DNA of 64,000 nucleotides. Origin: Arcicella sp040387735 (lineage in GTDB: Bacteria; Bacteroidota; Bacteroidia; Cytophagales; Spirosomataceae). The translations under genes and the position numbers were made by a program. Positions 19,354 to 28,065 of the stretch are shown piece after piece; within the stretch, counting starts at the first letter, position 1; each line of letters starts with the position of its first letter. The notes beneath the pieces were generated by a model, which saw only the letters and a list, made by a program, of their open reading frames with translations, was not told where the DNA came from and made no database searches. The stretch spans positions 1 through 64,000 of the forward strand of contig JAZKDE010000043.1 in the NCBI GenBank assembly GCA_040387735.1. Direction: 5' to 3'.

Positions 19354-19396
19354 CATAAAAAAAGCGTCTCTGGAAATCAGAGACGCTTTTTTTATG
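19354..19396. terminator. 19-bp bidirectional terminator
   Basis: Perfect stem 19354-19372 with 19378-19396 (AAAGCGTCTCTG core, loop GAAAT). A-run and T-run flank both sides, between convergent genes (DUF4397 on plus, phosphodiester glycosidase on minus). Confidence 0.92.
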
Positions 19397-19412
19397 AATA
19401 TTTATTCCGCTA

Positions 19413-20306
19413 TTACCTTTTCAAAATCATTATCACATTACTCACCGACCGTTCGCCTTGGTGGTCAAATTGTTTATTATCACACGGGTAATTAACCACT
19501 CCTTCATCTTGTCCTTTTATGTACATCGTGGTTGAACCACCACCGTCTAAATTTACGGCATCTTTACAACCCAACATTTTTGTCAGAAAAGTTAGTTCAT
19601 GCAAACTCATGCCTTGTGCCACTGCATTGCGACCATCAACGGTAATTAGCAATAAATCATTATCGTTAGTAACACAGGCACACGTACGGGGATGACGATT
19701 ATTATTAAACGCATTAACCCTTAATTCCTCTTCTTTATTTTCATATATCAATAAAGGGCCGGTTACCAACACATTTGGCGACGGCAAAGATTTTTCCCAA
19801 TAAAGATTTTGTCCACCTTTTACAATTTTCACTTCATTATCATCAATCGTGATAGCTGATATACTGTGCTCTGGAATCATTGCATTGGGCATGTAAGCAG
19901 CCGAATCTATAATCTTTTTATTGATTCTCAGAAAATCAACCGAACCACCTCTCTTGGTATTAAAAAAACCGCCATTCACCGCCGCTAAAGCATTATTTTC
20001 TAAAGCCAATAAACTGGTAGGTTTTAATTTACGAACGGTATCACCCTCGGGAAGATAAGTATCGGCGGAACCAAGTGCAAATTTTAGATTCTTATTATTG
20101 AGTTTCGTTTGAAGAATACTGATATGCTGATTTGAAGCAAATAATTCTCTTTGATTGAAATGATAACTCTTCCAAACTAATCCAGAACCTAAATCAACAG
20201 TAATCCACCTGACATAAGCTAACATCAGAGAATCGGCATAACTTTGAGCGTTAGACGCAAGGGAGAATCCTGTAAGGCAAAATGCAGTTAATAGAAACCG
20301 CTTCAT
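19413..20306 (-). CDS. Phosphodiester glycosidase (NAGPA-type) family protein
   Basis: A 297-aa secreted protein with signal peptide MKRFLLTAFCLTGFSLASNAQ. The core matches the NAGPA/phosphodiester glycosidase family (relatives of the enzyme exposing mannose-6-phosphate): ALAAVNGGFF, VTGPLLI, RTCACVTNDNDLLLITVDGR and the hallmark AVNLDGGGSTTMY near the C-terminus. The bacterial substrate is not known. The frame is open up to an ATG at 20393, but that 29-residue extension is encoded across the glmS terminator hairpin (20345-20381), so the ATG at 20306 is preferred. Confidence 0.85.
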   Translation of the reverse strand: MKRFLLTAFCLTGFSLASNAQSYADSLMLAYVRWITVDLGSGLVWKSYHFNQRELFASNQHISILQTKLNNKNLKFALGSADTYLPEGDTVRKLKPTSLLALENNALAAVNGGFFNTKRGGSVDFLRINKKIIDSAAYMPNAMIPEHSISAITIDDNEVKIVKGGQNLYWEKSLPSPNVLVTGPLLIYENKEEELRVNAFNNNRHPRTCACVTNDNDLLLITVDGRNAVAQGMSLHELTFLTKMLGCKDAVNLDGGGSTTMYIKGQDEGVVNYPCDNKQFDHQGERSVSNVIMILKR

Positions 20307-20344
20307 ATACTTAGGCAAAATGTTGACTATCACGAATATAACGA

Positions 20345-20381
20345 AAAAGTCTTCTGGAAAATATTTTTCCAGAAGACTTTT
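20345..20381 (-). terminator. Terminator of glmS
   Basis: Perfect 17-bp stem 20345-20361 with 20365-20381 (AGTCTTCTGG / CCAGAAGACT, loop TAT), flanked by A/T runs. It lies 71 bp beyond the glmS stop codon and just before the phosphodiester glycosidase start. Confidence 0.85.
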
Positions 20382-20451
20382 ATTATACGGCATTTTTTAG
20401 GATGTCATAGGTATTAGTTAACAAGGAAGTTAACCTCATACCTATAAAAAC

Positions 20452-22287
20452 CTATTCCACTGTCACTGATTTAGCCAGATTTCTTGGTTGATCCACATTA
20501 CAGCCACGCAATACCGCAATATGATACGATAATAATTGCAATGGAATTGTTGCCAACAACGGAATCAATGCGTCATGTGCCGCAGGGATTTCAATGGTAT
20601 AATCTGCCATCGTTGGAATTAATTTATCACCTTCCGTTACAATGGCAATAACTCTTCCTTTTCGGGCTTTTACTTCTTGAATATTCGACACCACTTTTTC
20701 GTAAGAACTGTCTTTCGTTGCGATAAATACCACTGGCATTTCTTCATCAATCAATGCAATTGGGCCGTGTTTCATTTCTGCCGCAGGATAACCTTCAGCG
20801 TGGATATACGAAATTTCTTTCAATTTCAACGCCCCTTCCAATGCCACTGGAAAATTATATCCACGACCTAAATAAATGAAATTACGAGCGTTTTTGAATT
20901 CTTCGGCAATAACTTTTATCTTCTCATCTGTCAATAAAACTTTTTCGATTTTAGAAGGAATTCTTTCTAATTCAAATAATAATCTTCTAAAAGTATCTTC
21001 GTGCAATGTTCCTTTTTTACGAGCAACAGCAATTGCCATTAATGCTAAAACGGTTACTTGAGCCGTAAAAGCTTTGGTTGAAGCTACGCCAATTTCTGGC
21101 CCTGCATGAGTGTAAGCTCCTGCGTGTGATGCTCTCGGAATGGAAGCACCAACCACATTACAAACGCCAATAATGGTTGCTCCTTTTGACTTTGCCAACT
21201 CAATGGCGGCCAAAGTATCCGCTGTTTCTCCCGATTGAGAAATGGCAATTACAAAATCACCTTCCTTAATAATCGGATTACGATAACGAAATTCTGAAGC
21301 ATATTCAACTTCTACGTTGATTCTGGCTAATTCTTCAAAAATATATTCTGCTACTAAACCTGCGTGCCATGATGTTCCGCAAGCCACAATAACGATGCGT
21401 TTGGTTTTGGCTAATTTATCAATATAATCACGTAAACCGCCCAACATTAAATGTCCGCTATCAGCATTTACTCGCCCACGCATACAATCCGCCACAGAGC
21501 GAGGTTGTTCGTAGATTTCTTTCAACATGAAGTGCTCAAATCCGCCTTTTTCAATTGCCTCTAATTCCATTTCAAGTGTCTGAACGTAAGGCGATTGAAG
21601 AATATTATCAATATTTTTTACCGTCAATTCTCCATCACGGACAACGGCTAATTCATAATCATTCAGATAAATTACTTCATTGGTATATTCAATAATTGGC
21701 GTAGCATCTGAGGCAAAAAAGTATTCGCCCTCTCCTACTCCAATTACTAAAGGAGAGCCTTTACGAGCCGCAATTAATTGTGAAGGATTGGTTGCATCCA
21801 TAATCACAATAGCATAAGCACCAACCACTTCTTTCATCGCCAAACGGACTGCTTCTTCTAACAAACAACCCGTATTTTGCTGAATATCTTCAATGAAATG
21901 AATAAAGACCTCAGAATCGGTGTCAGAATGAAAAACGTGCCCCTTCTTGATTAAACTCTTTTTGATGGAGTCGTAATTTTCAATAATTCCGTTGTGAATA
22001 ATGGCTAATTTTTCATTGGAAGAATAATGTGGGTGAGCATTTTTATCATTTGGCTCTCCGTGTGTAGCCCAACGAGTATGTCCAATTCCGATGGTACTGG
22101 TAAGATTTTCGCCAATAAGGGTTTCTTCTAAGTCCTTAACTTTTCCCTTTTTCTTATACACATTCAGCCCATTGTTCATCAGAGCAACACCTGCACTGTC
22201 GTATCCACGATACTCTAATCTTTTTAATCCCTTGATAATCAATGGATAGGCTTCACGATGCCCAATATAAGCGACAATTCCGCACAT
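20452..22287 (-). CDS. glmS: Glutamine-fructose-6-phosphate aminotransferase (isomerizing)
   Basis: A 611-aa cytoplasmic enzyme making glucosamine-6-phosphate from fructose-6-phosphate and glutamine, the entry to UDP-GlcNAc. The N-terminal class II glutaminase starts MCGIVAYIG (nucleophile Cys2 after Met removal) with GHTRWATHGEP. Two SIS domains follow (IVACGTSWHAG, AISQSGETADT, GVASTKAFTAQ). The end is DQPRNLAKSVTVE, typical of GlmS. The length is normal. No glmS ribozyme is expected in this phylum and none was recognised upstream. Confidence 0.97.
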   Translation of the reverse strand: MCGIVAYIGHREAYPLIIKGLKRLEYRGYDSAGVALMNNGLNVYKKKGKVKDLEETLIGENLTSTIGIGHTRWATHGEPNDKNAHPHYSSNEKLAIIHNGIIENYDSIKKSLIKKGHVFHSDTDSEVFIHFIEDIQQNTGCLLEEAVRLAMKEVVGAYAIVIMDATNPSQLIAARKGSPLVIGVGEGEYFFASDATPIIEYTNEVIYLNDYELAVVRDGELTVKNIDNILQSPYVQTLEMELEAIEKGGFEHFMLKEIYEQPRSVADCMRGRVNADSGHLMLGGLRDYIDKLAKTKRIVIVACGTSWHAGLVAEYIFEELARINVEVEYASEFRYRNPIIKEGDFVIAISQSGETADTLAAIELAKSKGATIIGVCNVVGASIPRASHAGAYTHAGPEIGVASTKAFTAQVTVLALMAIAVARKKGTLHEDTFRRLLFELERIPSKIEKVLLTDEKIKVIAEEFKNARNFIYLGRGYNFPVALEGALKLKEISYIHAEGYPAAEMKHGPIALIDEEMPVVFIATKDSSYEKVVSNIQEVKARKGRVIAIVTEGDKLIPTMADYTIEIPAAHDALIPLLATIPLQLLSYHIAVLRGCNVDQPRNLAKSVTVE

Positions 22288-22444
22288 AGTTTTTTGAGTT
22301 AAAGAGTTAGACTGTTGGATAGATAGAAAGTGTAATATATAAAGAGTTAGAGATGCTTAGTATAACAACCAACTTTTAAACTATTGAACTTTCAATTATT
22401 ACAACTTTTTAACTCCAGCTTAATCAGTAATATATTGCCACAAA

Positions 22445-22480
22445 AATAAAGCGGAGAATTCAGATTATGAACCTCCGCTT
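22445..22480 (-). terminator. Terminator of the DUF4270 gene
   Basis: An 8-bp GC-rich stem, AAGCGGAG (22449-22456) with CTCCGCTT (22473-22480), is followed on the minus strand by a T-rich tract (TTTATTTTTG). It lies 29 bp after the DUF4270 stop codon. Confidence 0.7.
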
Positions 22481-22508
22481 CGGATTAATTTATTGAAAGC
22501 TCATATTA

Positions 22509-24065
22509 TTACTTTCCAACATAAGTATAATAAATCTTTAATCTAATTTTCTTACTGTCAAAAGTAGCTCTATCGACATCTGGACTAACTATATTTTTAC
22601 TTGAAGTTAGTACTCGCTGACTACTACTATTGGTTACAAATGCGTTTGGTGAAATCAACCATCCATTACTTTTATTTCTTCCCGAAAGAATATTTTGCAA
22701 GGAACTCGTTACATTAAATGTGTAAGTATTGCTTTTGCTCACGTAAGCACTGGTATAACTTTCTCCAGAAACATAATTAAGCGTTCCATCACCCGTTGTT
22801 GTCGTTCTTAATGGACGATTATCCTTCGTACTTTCCATCAATACAAGGTCTTGCGGTAATGAATATCCATTATTGGTTTTAGGTTCTAAAACTAACTCTG
22901 CTTTATTAATTGCAATATCTTGACGCTCTTTAAGTTTTGCTAAAGTTGGGAAATTTATTTTCATCCCCAAGCTTGTTCCTACTTGCACCGCTAATTCACC
23001 ATTCGACTGAGCTGATGATACTGCATCTCCCGCTTTTAATAATTTACTTAAAGCTCCAGTTCTTGACGCTGTAATTTTATTAAATCTGGCATTCTGCGGT
23101 ACACCCGTCGAACTTGCATAAAGACCAACGTATAAATTATTGGCTTTCGTAGTATCTACCGTAACTCTGATACTATCGGCAGTATTAGCAATGTTTCTGA
23201 GCGTATAAATATATTTGTAATTATAAAAGATTTGCATCACAGCACGGTCGGCCGAAACACCTAAAATTGCGGCATTTTTATTACTTTCCGATGTTAAAGC
23301 TAATCCTCTAATTTTATCTCTAAATCCAGTTCCAATCAAAACATCCTCTTTTGTAGTGAGGTCACGTTGCGAAATAACGAATTTAATAAAAGTTGGGTCA
23401 GTAATTGGTATTCTAAGCGTATCAAATCTGGCCGTCCCTGATATAATATTCTTGTCTTTAATGGGTCTAACTCTCACATTCTGAACTTGTCCCAAAAGAT
23501 TAGATTTCAATGCTGGTGCATCAGAATAATTAAAATACGTCTTGGTGGCATCTAAAACAGCATCATCAACTAATTGACTAACTTTAAAAGTTTGGCGTTG
23601 CAAGGTATCTCCTTGATAAAGCGTGTATGGCAAAATGAATCGAATTGAATCAACTTTGCTTGGGTATCTTACCCAAGTCACGGCTACTCTACCAGCAGTA
23701 TCAACGCTTGAACGAAGTGTATCAGCATTAGAAAGATGAAAGTAACTACTCGCCTCAACAGCTCCAAGGGTAGGGTCAATGTATCGCCCAACTAAAAGAT
23801 TGGCAACATTACTGGTAGCGATAGAATCAATCAAAACTGTCGAAGCATCCACCGTCAATGTATCGGTATAAAGCACGCCAATATCTTGTACAAATACTTC
23901 TGACCCAATTTCTTGTGGGTCTTCACAAGCAGAGAAGAGAATACAAAGGGAAAGAATAAAGCTCGTCAATAGACTTTTACTCGCCCACCAACGCTGTGTA
24001 GAGATTGTAAAAACCGTCGATGTCTGTTTCTGAAACGTACTCAAATTTTTTGTCAGGTAATTCAT
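22509..24065 (-). CDS. DUF4270 family lipoprotein
   Basis: 518 aa from the only in-frame ATG. The lipobox is CILFSAC, followed by EDPQEIGSEVFVQDIGVLYTDTLTVDA, typical of Bacteroidota DUF4270 proteins, and a long beta-rich domain ending in LKIYYTYVGK. It is probably envelope-anchored; the role is unknown. The start is uncertain. The ATG at 24065 overlaps the upstream GT5 gene by 89 bp out of frame and gives an unusually long 47-residue signal region. A TTG at 23969, 7 bp after the GT5 stop, gives a short 15-residue signal without basic residues. Either way it is tightly coupled to the GT5 gene. Confidence 0.85.
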   Translation of the reverse strand: MNYLTKNLSTFQKQTSTVFTISTQRWWASKSLLTSFILSLCILFSACEDPQEIGSEVFVQDIGVLYTDTLTVDASTVLIDSIATSNVANLLVGRYIDPTLGAVEASSYFHLSNADTLRSSVDTAGRVAVTWVRYPSKVDSIRFILPYTLYQGDTLQRQTFKVSQLVDDAVLDATKTYFNYSDAPALKSNLLGQVQNVRVRPIKDKNIISGTARFDTLRIPITDPTFIKFVISQRDLTTKEDVLIGTGFRDKIRGLALTSESNKNAAILGVSADRAVMQIFYNYKYIYTLRNIANTADSIRVTVDTTKANNLYVGLYASSTGVPQNARFNKITASRTGALSKLLKAGDAVSSAQSNGELAVQVGTSLGMKINFPTLAKLKERQDIAINKAELVLEPKTNNGYSLPQDLVLMESTKDNRPLRTTTTGDGTLNYVSGESYTSAYVSKSNTYTFNVTSSLQNILSGRNKSNGWLISPNAFVTNSSSQRVLTSSKNIVSPDVDRATFDSKKIRLKIYYTYVGK

Positions 24066-24786
24066 TAAAAATAGTGTTAAATTTCTCTGTTACTTCTTCC
24101 TCCGAGGTGATAACTACATCAGAATATTCTATGCCAATTTTCATAAAACCATCGTAATCTGCCGAGGCTAAACTCCCTAACATTTCGTCTTCTACGTTAG
24201 CTATTTTAACTTTTTCGTAAAGTCCTTCAAATTCAAATTTATGAGCAAAACTATTATCGAAAACAGAAAATACAGTCTTTGAATCTTTAAAAATCGGGTC
24301 GTTTTTGTAAGTTGTTTTAAGATACAAAGGTATCAAAGCCGTCATCCAATCACTGCAATGAACGATATCAGGTGACCAACCTAATTTCTTAACGGTTTCT
24401 AAAGCTCCTTTGCAAAAAAAGATAGCTCTTTCGTCGTTATCTTCGTAAAACTTATTTTCTTTGTCCGTAAAAACGTATTTTCTTTGGAAATAGTCTTCGT
24501 TATCAATAAAATAAACCTGCAATCTTGCTAAAGGCAAAGAAGCTACTTTAATGGTTACGGGCATATCCGAATCACCTACTGGTACGGTAAAACCTGATAA
24601 CCTGACTACTTCATGAAGACGGTTTTTACGCTCATTAATCAATCCAAATCTTGGGACTAAAATCCTGATATCGAAACCCTTATCCTGCATAGCAGAGGGT
24701 AATTTTCTAATAAAATCAGCGACTTGAGTCGTAGAAAGAAAAGGGTCAACTTCACTGGCAACGTAAAGGATACGCAATTTAGACAT
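23977..24786 (-). CDS. GT5 glycogen/starch-synthase N-domain protein
   Basis: A 269-aa cytoplasmic protein corresponding to only the N-terminal Rossmann half of GT5 glycogen synthase: LRILYVASEVDPF at the start, MQDKGFDIRILVPRFGLINERKNRLHEV, DERAIFFCKGALETVKKLGW and PDIVHCSDWMTALIPLYL. The C-terminal nucleotide-sugar-binding half of full-length enzymes (about 480 aa) is absent, yet the ORF ends cleanly. This short form is conserved in the phylum, so it is not a broken gene. Whether it is catalytic is unclear. It diverges from panC and is followed by the overlapping DUF4270 gene. Confidence 0.88.
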   Translation of the reverse strand: MSKLRILYVASEVDPFLSTTQVADFIRKLPSAMQDKGFDIRILVPRFGLINERKNRLHEVVRLSGFTVPVGDSDMPVTIKVASLPLARLQVYFIDNEDYFQRKYVFTDKENKFYEDNDERAIFFCKGALETVKKLGWSPDIVHCSDWMTALIPLYLKTTYKNDPIFKDSKTVFSVFDNSFAHKFEFEGLYEKVKIANVEDEMLGSLASADYDGFMKIGIEYSDVVITSEEEVTEKFNTIFNELPDKKFEYVSETDIDGFYNLYTALVGE

Positions 24787-25118
24787 TGTTGTCGTAGTTA
24801 GTAGCTTTGGGGCTGTTAAAAAGTGTTAAGGCTGAATTATTAGACATTGGAGATTGTAATAGAATTAATCATTCAAAGACTTTAAATCTGCTAAAACTTA
24901 ATTCACGATGACCTCAAAGCAAAGAAATATATGTAAAAAATTATGCAAAAATAGGAAAAAAATACGGATATTCCACAAAAAATTGCTTTCTGTCTGTTGA
25001 GTTCTTGGATTTGTTTCTGCGTTCTCAGCAAAAAAACGAAGGTTTTAGTCCACTTTTCGGACAGAAGAAAATTTTTACTTTAATCCAAAATCCAGAAACT
25101 TTCAGTCTAAAGAAAAAA
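24787..25118. other. Divergent GT5-panC intergenic region
   Basis: 332 bp of AT-rich DNA between divergent genes; promoters for both must lie here. An open frame runs back from panC to a TTG at 25007 but its residues do not resemble PanC. I see no convincing promoter, repeat or RNA. Confidence 0.5.
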
Positions 25119-25958
25119 ATGCAGGTTTTTCATACCATCCAATCATTACAAAGTTTTTTAAAATCTCAACGCCTTTTAGGTAAAACGATTGGTCTTATAC
25201 CAACCATGGGAGCTTTACACAACGGTCATTTATCACTGATTGAAACTTCAAAAAAGCATAATGCTGTAACCGTTTGTAGCATTTTCGTTAATCCTACCCA
25301 ATTTAATAATGCTCACGATTTATCGGTATATCCACGAACGTTAGAAGCTGACTGTCAGATGCTTGAATCGGTGGATTGCGACGCAGTTTTTGCTCCAAGT
25401 GTTGAAGAAATGTATCCTCAATTACCCAATTTAAAATTTGACTTTGGCGATTTAGAAAGAGTCATGGAAGGACAATTTCGCCCTGGACATTTTAACGGAG
25501 TGGGGATTGTTGTCTCAAAATTATTCAATATTGTGCAACCTGATAATGCGTATTTTGGACAAAAAGATTTACAACAATGTGCCATTATCAATCGCTTGGT
25601 AAAGGATTTGAGTTTTTCTTTAACCTTAAATATTTGTCCAACTCAAAGAGAAACGGACGGCTTGGCGATGTCATCTCGCAATCGAAATTTGTCGGCGGAA
25701 CAACGTCTATTGGCTCCTGAAATTTATAAAATATTACAAAAATCGGGGGATTTATTGCGAGAAAAGAAATCTTCTATTGAAGTTAAAAAATTCGTATCCA
25801 ATTACTTAGAAAGTACAAAAGGAATTGATTTAGAATACTTTGAAATCTCAAATTTTGAAACGCTTCAACCTATCAATGAACTTTTGGAAGGAAAAACGGC
25901 TTTGTGTATTGCCACTTTTATGGGTAAAACTCGATTAATTGATAATGTAATTATTTGA
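25119..25958 (+). CDS. panC: Pantothenate synthetase
   Basis: 279-aa cytoplasmic enzyme joining pantoate and beta-alanine with ATP to form pantothenate. The nucleotide-binding signature is PTMGALHNGHLSLI (HNGH at residues 34-37), with FNGVGIVVSKLFNIVQP, YFGQKDLQQ and MSSRNRNLS further on. The start was placed at the ATG at 25119 (MQVFHTIQSL), which fits the family length; the open frame reaches back to a TTG that adds 38 unrelated residues. panD, which supplies beta-alanine, lies 183 bp downstream. Confidence 0.96.
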   Translation: MQVFHTIQSLQSFLKSQRLLGKTIGLIPTMGALHNGHLSLIETSKKHNAVTVCSIFVNPTQFNNAHDLSVYPRTLEADCQMLESVDCDAVFAPSVEEMYPQLPNLKFDFGDLERVMEGQFRPGHFNGVGIVVSKLFNIVQPDNAYFGQKDLQQCAIINRLVKDLSFSLTLNICPTQRETDGLAMSSRNRNLSAEQRLLAPEIYKILQKSGDLLREKKSSIEVKKFVSNYLESTKGIDLEYFEISNFETLQPINELLEGKTALCIATFMGKTRLIDNVII

Positions 25959-26059
25959 TGTTCTTTTCTCAATTTTCGCTGTTTGGTAATTCGATATTGA
26001 TTGTTAGCAATTCGTTTTGAGAACCATCGTTTAATTGAGATAGAATCATTAATTCTAAA

Positions 26060-26067
26060 TACCTTTG
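26060..26067 (+). promoter_or_regulatory. Candidate -7 element of the panD promoter
   Basis: TACCTTTG fits the Bacteroidota -7 consensus TAnnTTTG and lies 75 bp before the panD start. The best -33 match is ATTG at 26034-26037 (22-bp spacer), so the promoter is only tentative. Confidence 0.4.
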
Positions 26068-26141
26068 TGCTTTGATTTAATTAATATCCTTTTTATCTGA
26101 AAGGAAAATCAAACATCGAATCCCAAACATCAAATTAAAAT

Positions 26142-26489
26142 ATGTTTATTCACGTAATGAAATCTAAACTCCACCGTGTAAAAATCACGCAGGCGGAGTT
26201 AAATTATGTTGGAAGTGTAACCATCGACGAAGACCTCATGGATGCTGCCAATCTTATTGAAAACGAAAAAGTACAGATTGTCAATAATAACAATGGCGAA
26301 CGTTTTGAAACGTATGTTATCACTGGCGAGCGTGGTTCGGGAACGGTTTGTCTTAATGGAGCAGCAGCCCGTAGAGCCCAAGTTGGTGATATTGTTATTA
26401 TTATCGCTTACGGAATTATGACTTCCGAGGAAGCAAAAGAACATAAACCTCGGTTAGTTTTCCCTGACAGTAATAATAAATTAGTTTAA
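26142..26489 (+). CDS. panD: Aspartate 1-decarboxylase (pyruvoyl type)
   Basis: A 115-aa precursor that self-cleaves between Gly24 and Ser25 (YVGSVTID) to create the pyruvoyl cofactor, then decarboxylates aspartate to beta-alanine for PanC. Active-site residues Arg54, Thr57 and Tyr58 (RFETY) and the ERGSG and NGAAARRAQVGDIVII segments are present. Numbering matches Escherichia coli PanD exactly, which supports the ATG at 26142. It is followed by the flippase-like gene 42 bp downstream. Confidence 0.96.
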   Translation: MFIHVMKSKLHRVKITQAELNYVGSVTIDEDLMDAANLIENEKVQIVNNNNGERFETYVITGERGSGTVCLNGAAARRAQVGDIVIIIAYGIMTSEEAKEHKPRLVFPDSNNKLV

Positions 26490-26531
26490 AATATAGCTAA
26501 ACCCTAAATACTAACAACTGAAACCCCTTTT

Positions 26532-27521
26532 ATGAAAAAAATCATTCAGTATCTTCTTTTCTTAGGAATTGGGGGCGGGCTAATTTGGTATTCCATTGCT
26601 TCTGGAATTATAAATCCTACTAAACTTTGGGAGGACGTCTCTCATGCCAATCTTTGGTGGGTAGGATTGATGATTCTTTTAACATTTGTGGCACATGGAA
26701 GTCGGGCGGCACGTTGGCAAATGTTGTTGGAACCTTTGGGATACAAACCTTCATTTTTCAATGTTAATAATGCCGTTTGGTTAGGATATTTTGCCAATAA
26801 TTTAGTCCCACGCCTCGGCGAAGTAACTCGTTGTAGTCAGTTGTATAAAAGTGATGATATTCCCGTTGAAAAATCTTTAGGAACGGTTGTTACCGACCGT
26901 CTTTTTGACGTTGTGGCACTATTTGTCTTATTGATTATCCATTTTATTATCGACTTTGATAAACTTTGGGCGTTTGTCAATCAACAATTAGCACAAAATA
27001 GTGATAGTCAAGGCGGAAAATCAAATCTATTCTTCTTTCTTCTAATCGGAGCAGCTTTTGTTGGTATGATTCTTTTCATTTTCCGTAAAAAAATACTTAA
27101 AATAGCAATCGTTAAAGTAATTTTCGAAAAACTAAAAGGGCTTTTAGATGGGTTATTAAGTATTAGACATTTAAAAAATCCGAAACTTTTTCTGTTTTAT
27201 ACCGTCATGATTTGGGGAATGTATTGGTTAATGGGCTACGTACTTTTCTTTGCGATTCCAAAGTTTTCAAGCTTACCTCCTATTGCGGGTTTAACCTTTT
27301 TAGTTTCGGGAGCATTGGCGATGATTTTACCTTCTCCAGGTGGAGCAGGAACGGTTACTGCGATAGTTTCGCCCGTTTTCGTAACGATGTACGGACTTTC
27401 AAAAGACGATGCAGGAACACTTTCAACCTTCGTTCAGAGTTCACAAATGTTGGCAACGCTTATTATTGGCTTGATAATTTTTGTGATTTCAATTTTTACG
27501 AATAAGAAGACAATTAAATAA
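26532..27521 (+). CDS. Flippase-like / lysylphosphatidylglycerol synthase TM family protein
   Basis: A 329-aa polytopic membrane protein with about eight hydrophobic helices. It belongs to the UPF0104 / LPG_synthase_TM family (the flippase domain of MprF without the synthetase). Visible family segments are HGSRAARWQMLLEPLG, WLGYFANNLVPRLGEVTRCSQLYK and LPSPGGAGTVTA. A role in moving a lipid or lipid-linked glycan across the inner membrane is inferred from the family. Its position right after panC-panD is a common arrangement in this phylum. Confidence 0.88.
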   Translation: MKKIIQYLLFLGIGGGLIWYSIASGIINPTKLWEDVSHANLWWVGLMILLTFVAHGSRAARWQMLLEPLGYKPSFFNVNNAVWLGYFANNLVPRLGEVTRCSQLYKSDDIPVEKSLGTVVTDRLFDVVALFVLLIIHFIIDFDKLWAFVNQQLAQNSDSQGGKSNLFFFLLIGAAFVGMILFIFRKKILKIAIVKVIFEKLKGLLDGLLSIRHLKNPKLFLFYTVMIWGMYWLMGYVLFFAIPKFSSLPPIAGLTFLVSGALAMILPSPGGAGTVTAIVSPVFVTMYGLSKDDAGTLSTFVQSSQMLATLIIGLIIFVISIFTNKKTIK

Positions 27522-27585
27522 ATAGGTGTTTGAGATTTAGGTAATAAAACTAACACCTAAACCCCAAATACTAAAACCTATAATT

Positions 27586-28062
27586 ATGACCGAAAATAAA
27601 ATATATACACGAGAATCAGTTGCAGAACAGGTGGCAAAGTGGCAGTCGGAAGGCAAAGAAATTGTCTTTACCAATGGTTGTTTTGATATTGTTCATTTAG
27701 GCCACATTGACTATTTAGAAAAAGCACGGAATTTAGGAAATAAGTTAGTTTTAGGCTTAAATACCGATGCTTCCGTAAGAAGATTAAAAGGAGAAACTCG
27801 TCCCGTAGTAAACGAATATGCACGCTCACGGATGATGGCAGCCTTTGAATTTGTTGATGCCGTAGTGCTTTTTGACGAGCCAACGCCCTTAGAATTAATC
27901 GAAACTGTAAAGCCCAACATTTTGGTAAAAGGCGACGATTATTCCATTGAAACTATTGTAGGAGCAGATTTTGTTATAGCAAAAGGAGGAGCCGTAAAAA
28001 CGATTCCTTTGGTAAAAGGATATTCAACCACCAGTTTAATCGATAAAATAAAAGCAATTTAA
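27586..28062 (+). CDS. rfaE2: D-glycero-beta-D-manno-heptose 1-phosphate adenylyltransferase
   Basis: A 158-aa nucleotidyltransferase making ADP-heptose for lipopolysaccharide core from heptose-1-phosphate and ATP. It is the stand-alone equivalent of the C-terminal half of HldE. It has the cytidylyltransferase-type motif FTNGCFDIVHLGH (HxGH at 37-40), the LKGETRPVV segment and the C-terminal KGYSTTSLI (SSTxI-like). The kinase half (HldA) is not in the window. It is followed directly by the zinc peptidase gene with a 3-bp gap. Confidence 0.92.
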   Translation: MTENKIYTRESVAEQVAKWQSEGKEIVFTNGCFDIVHLGHIDYLEKARNLGNKLVLGLNTDASVRRLKGETRPVVNEYARSRMMAAFEFVDAVVLFDEPTPLELIETVKPNILVKGDDYSIETIVGADFVIAKGGAVKTIPLVKGYSTTSLIDKIKAI

Positions 28063-28065
28063 AAA

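Noticed and set aside
20307..20393. N-terminal extension of the phosphodiester glycosidase to an ATG at 20393
   Set aside because: The extension is encoded across the glmS terminator hairpin and would bury the signal peptide; the ATG at 20306 gives a normal signal.
25005..25118. N-terminal extension of PanC
   Set aside because: Depends on a TTG and adds 38 residues not seen in PanC proteins; the ATG at 25119 matches the family.
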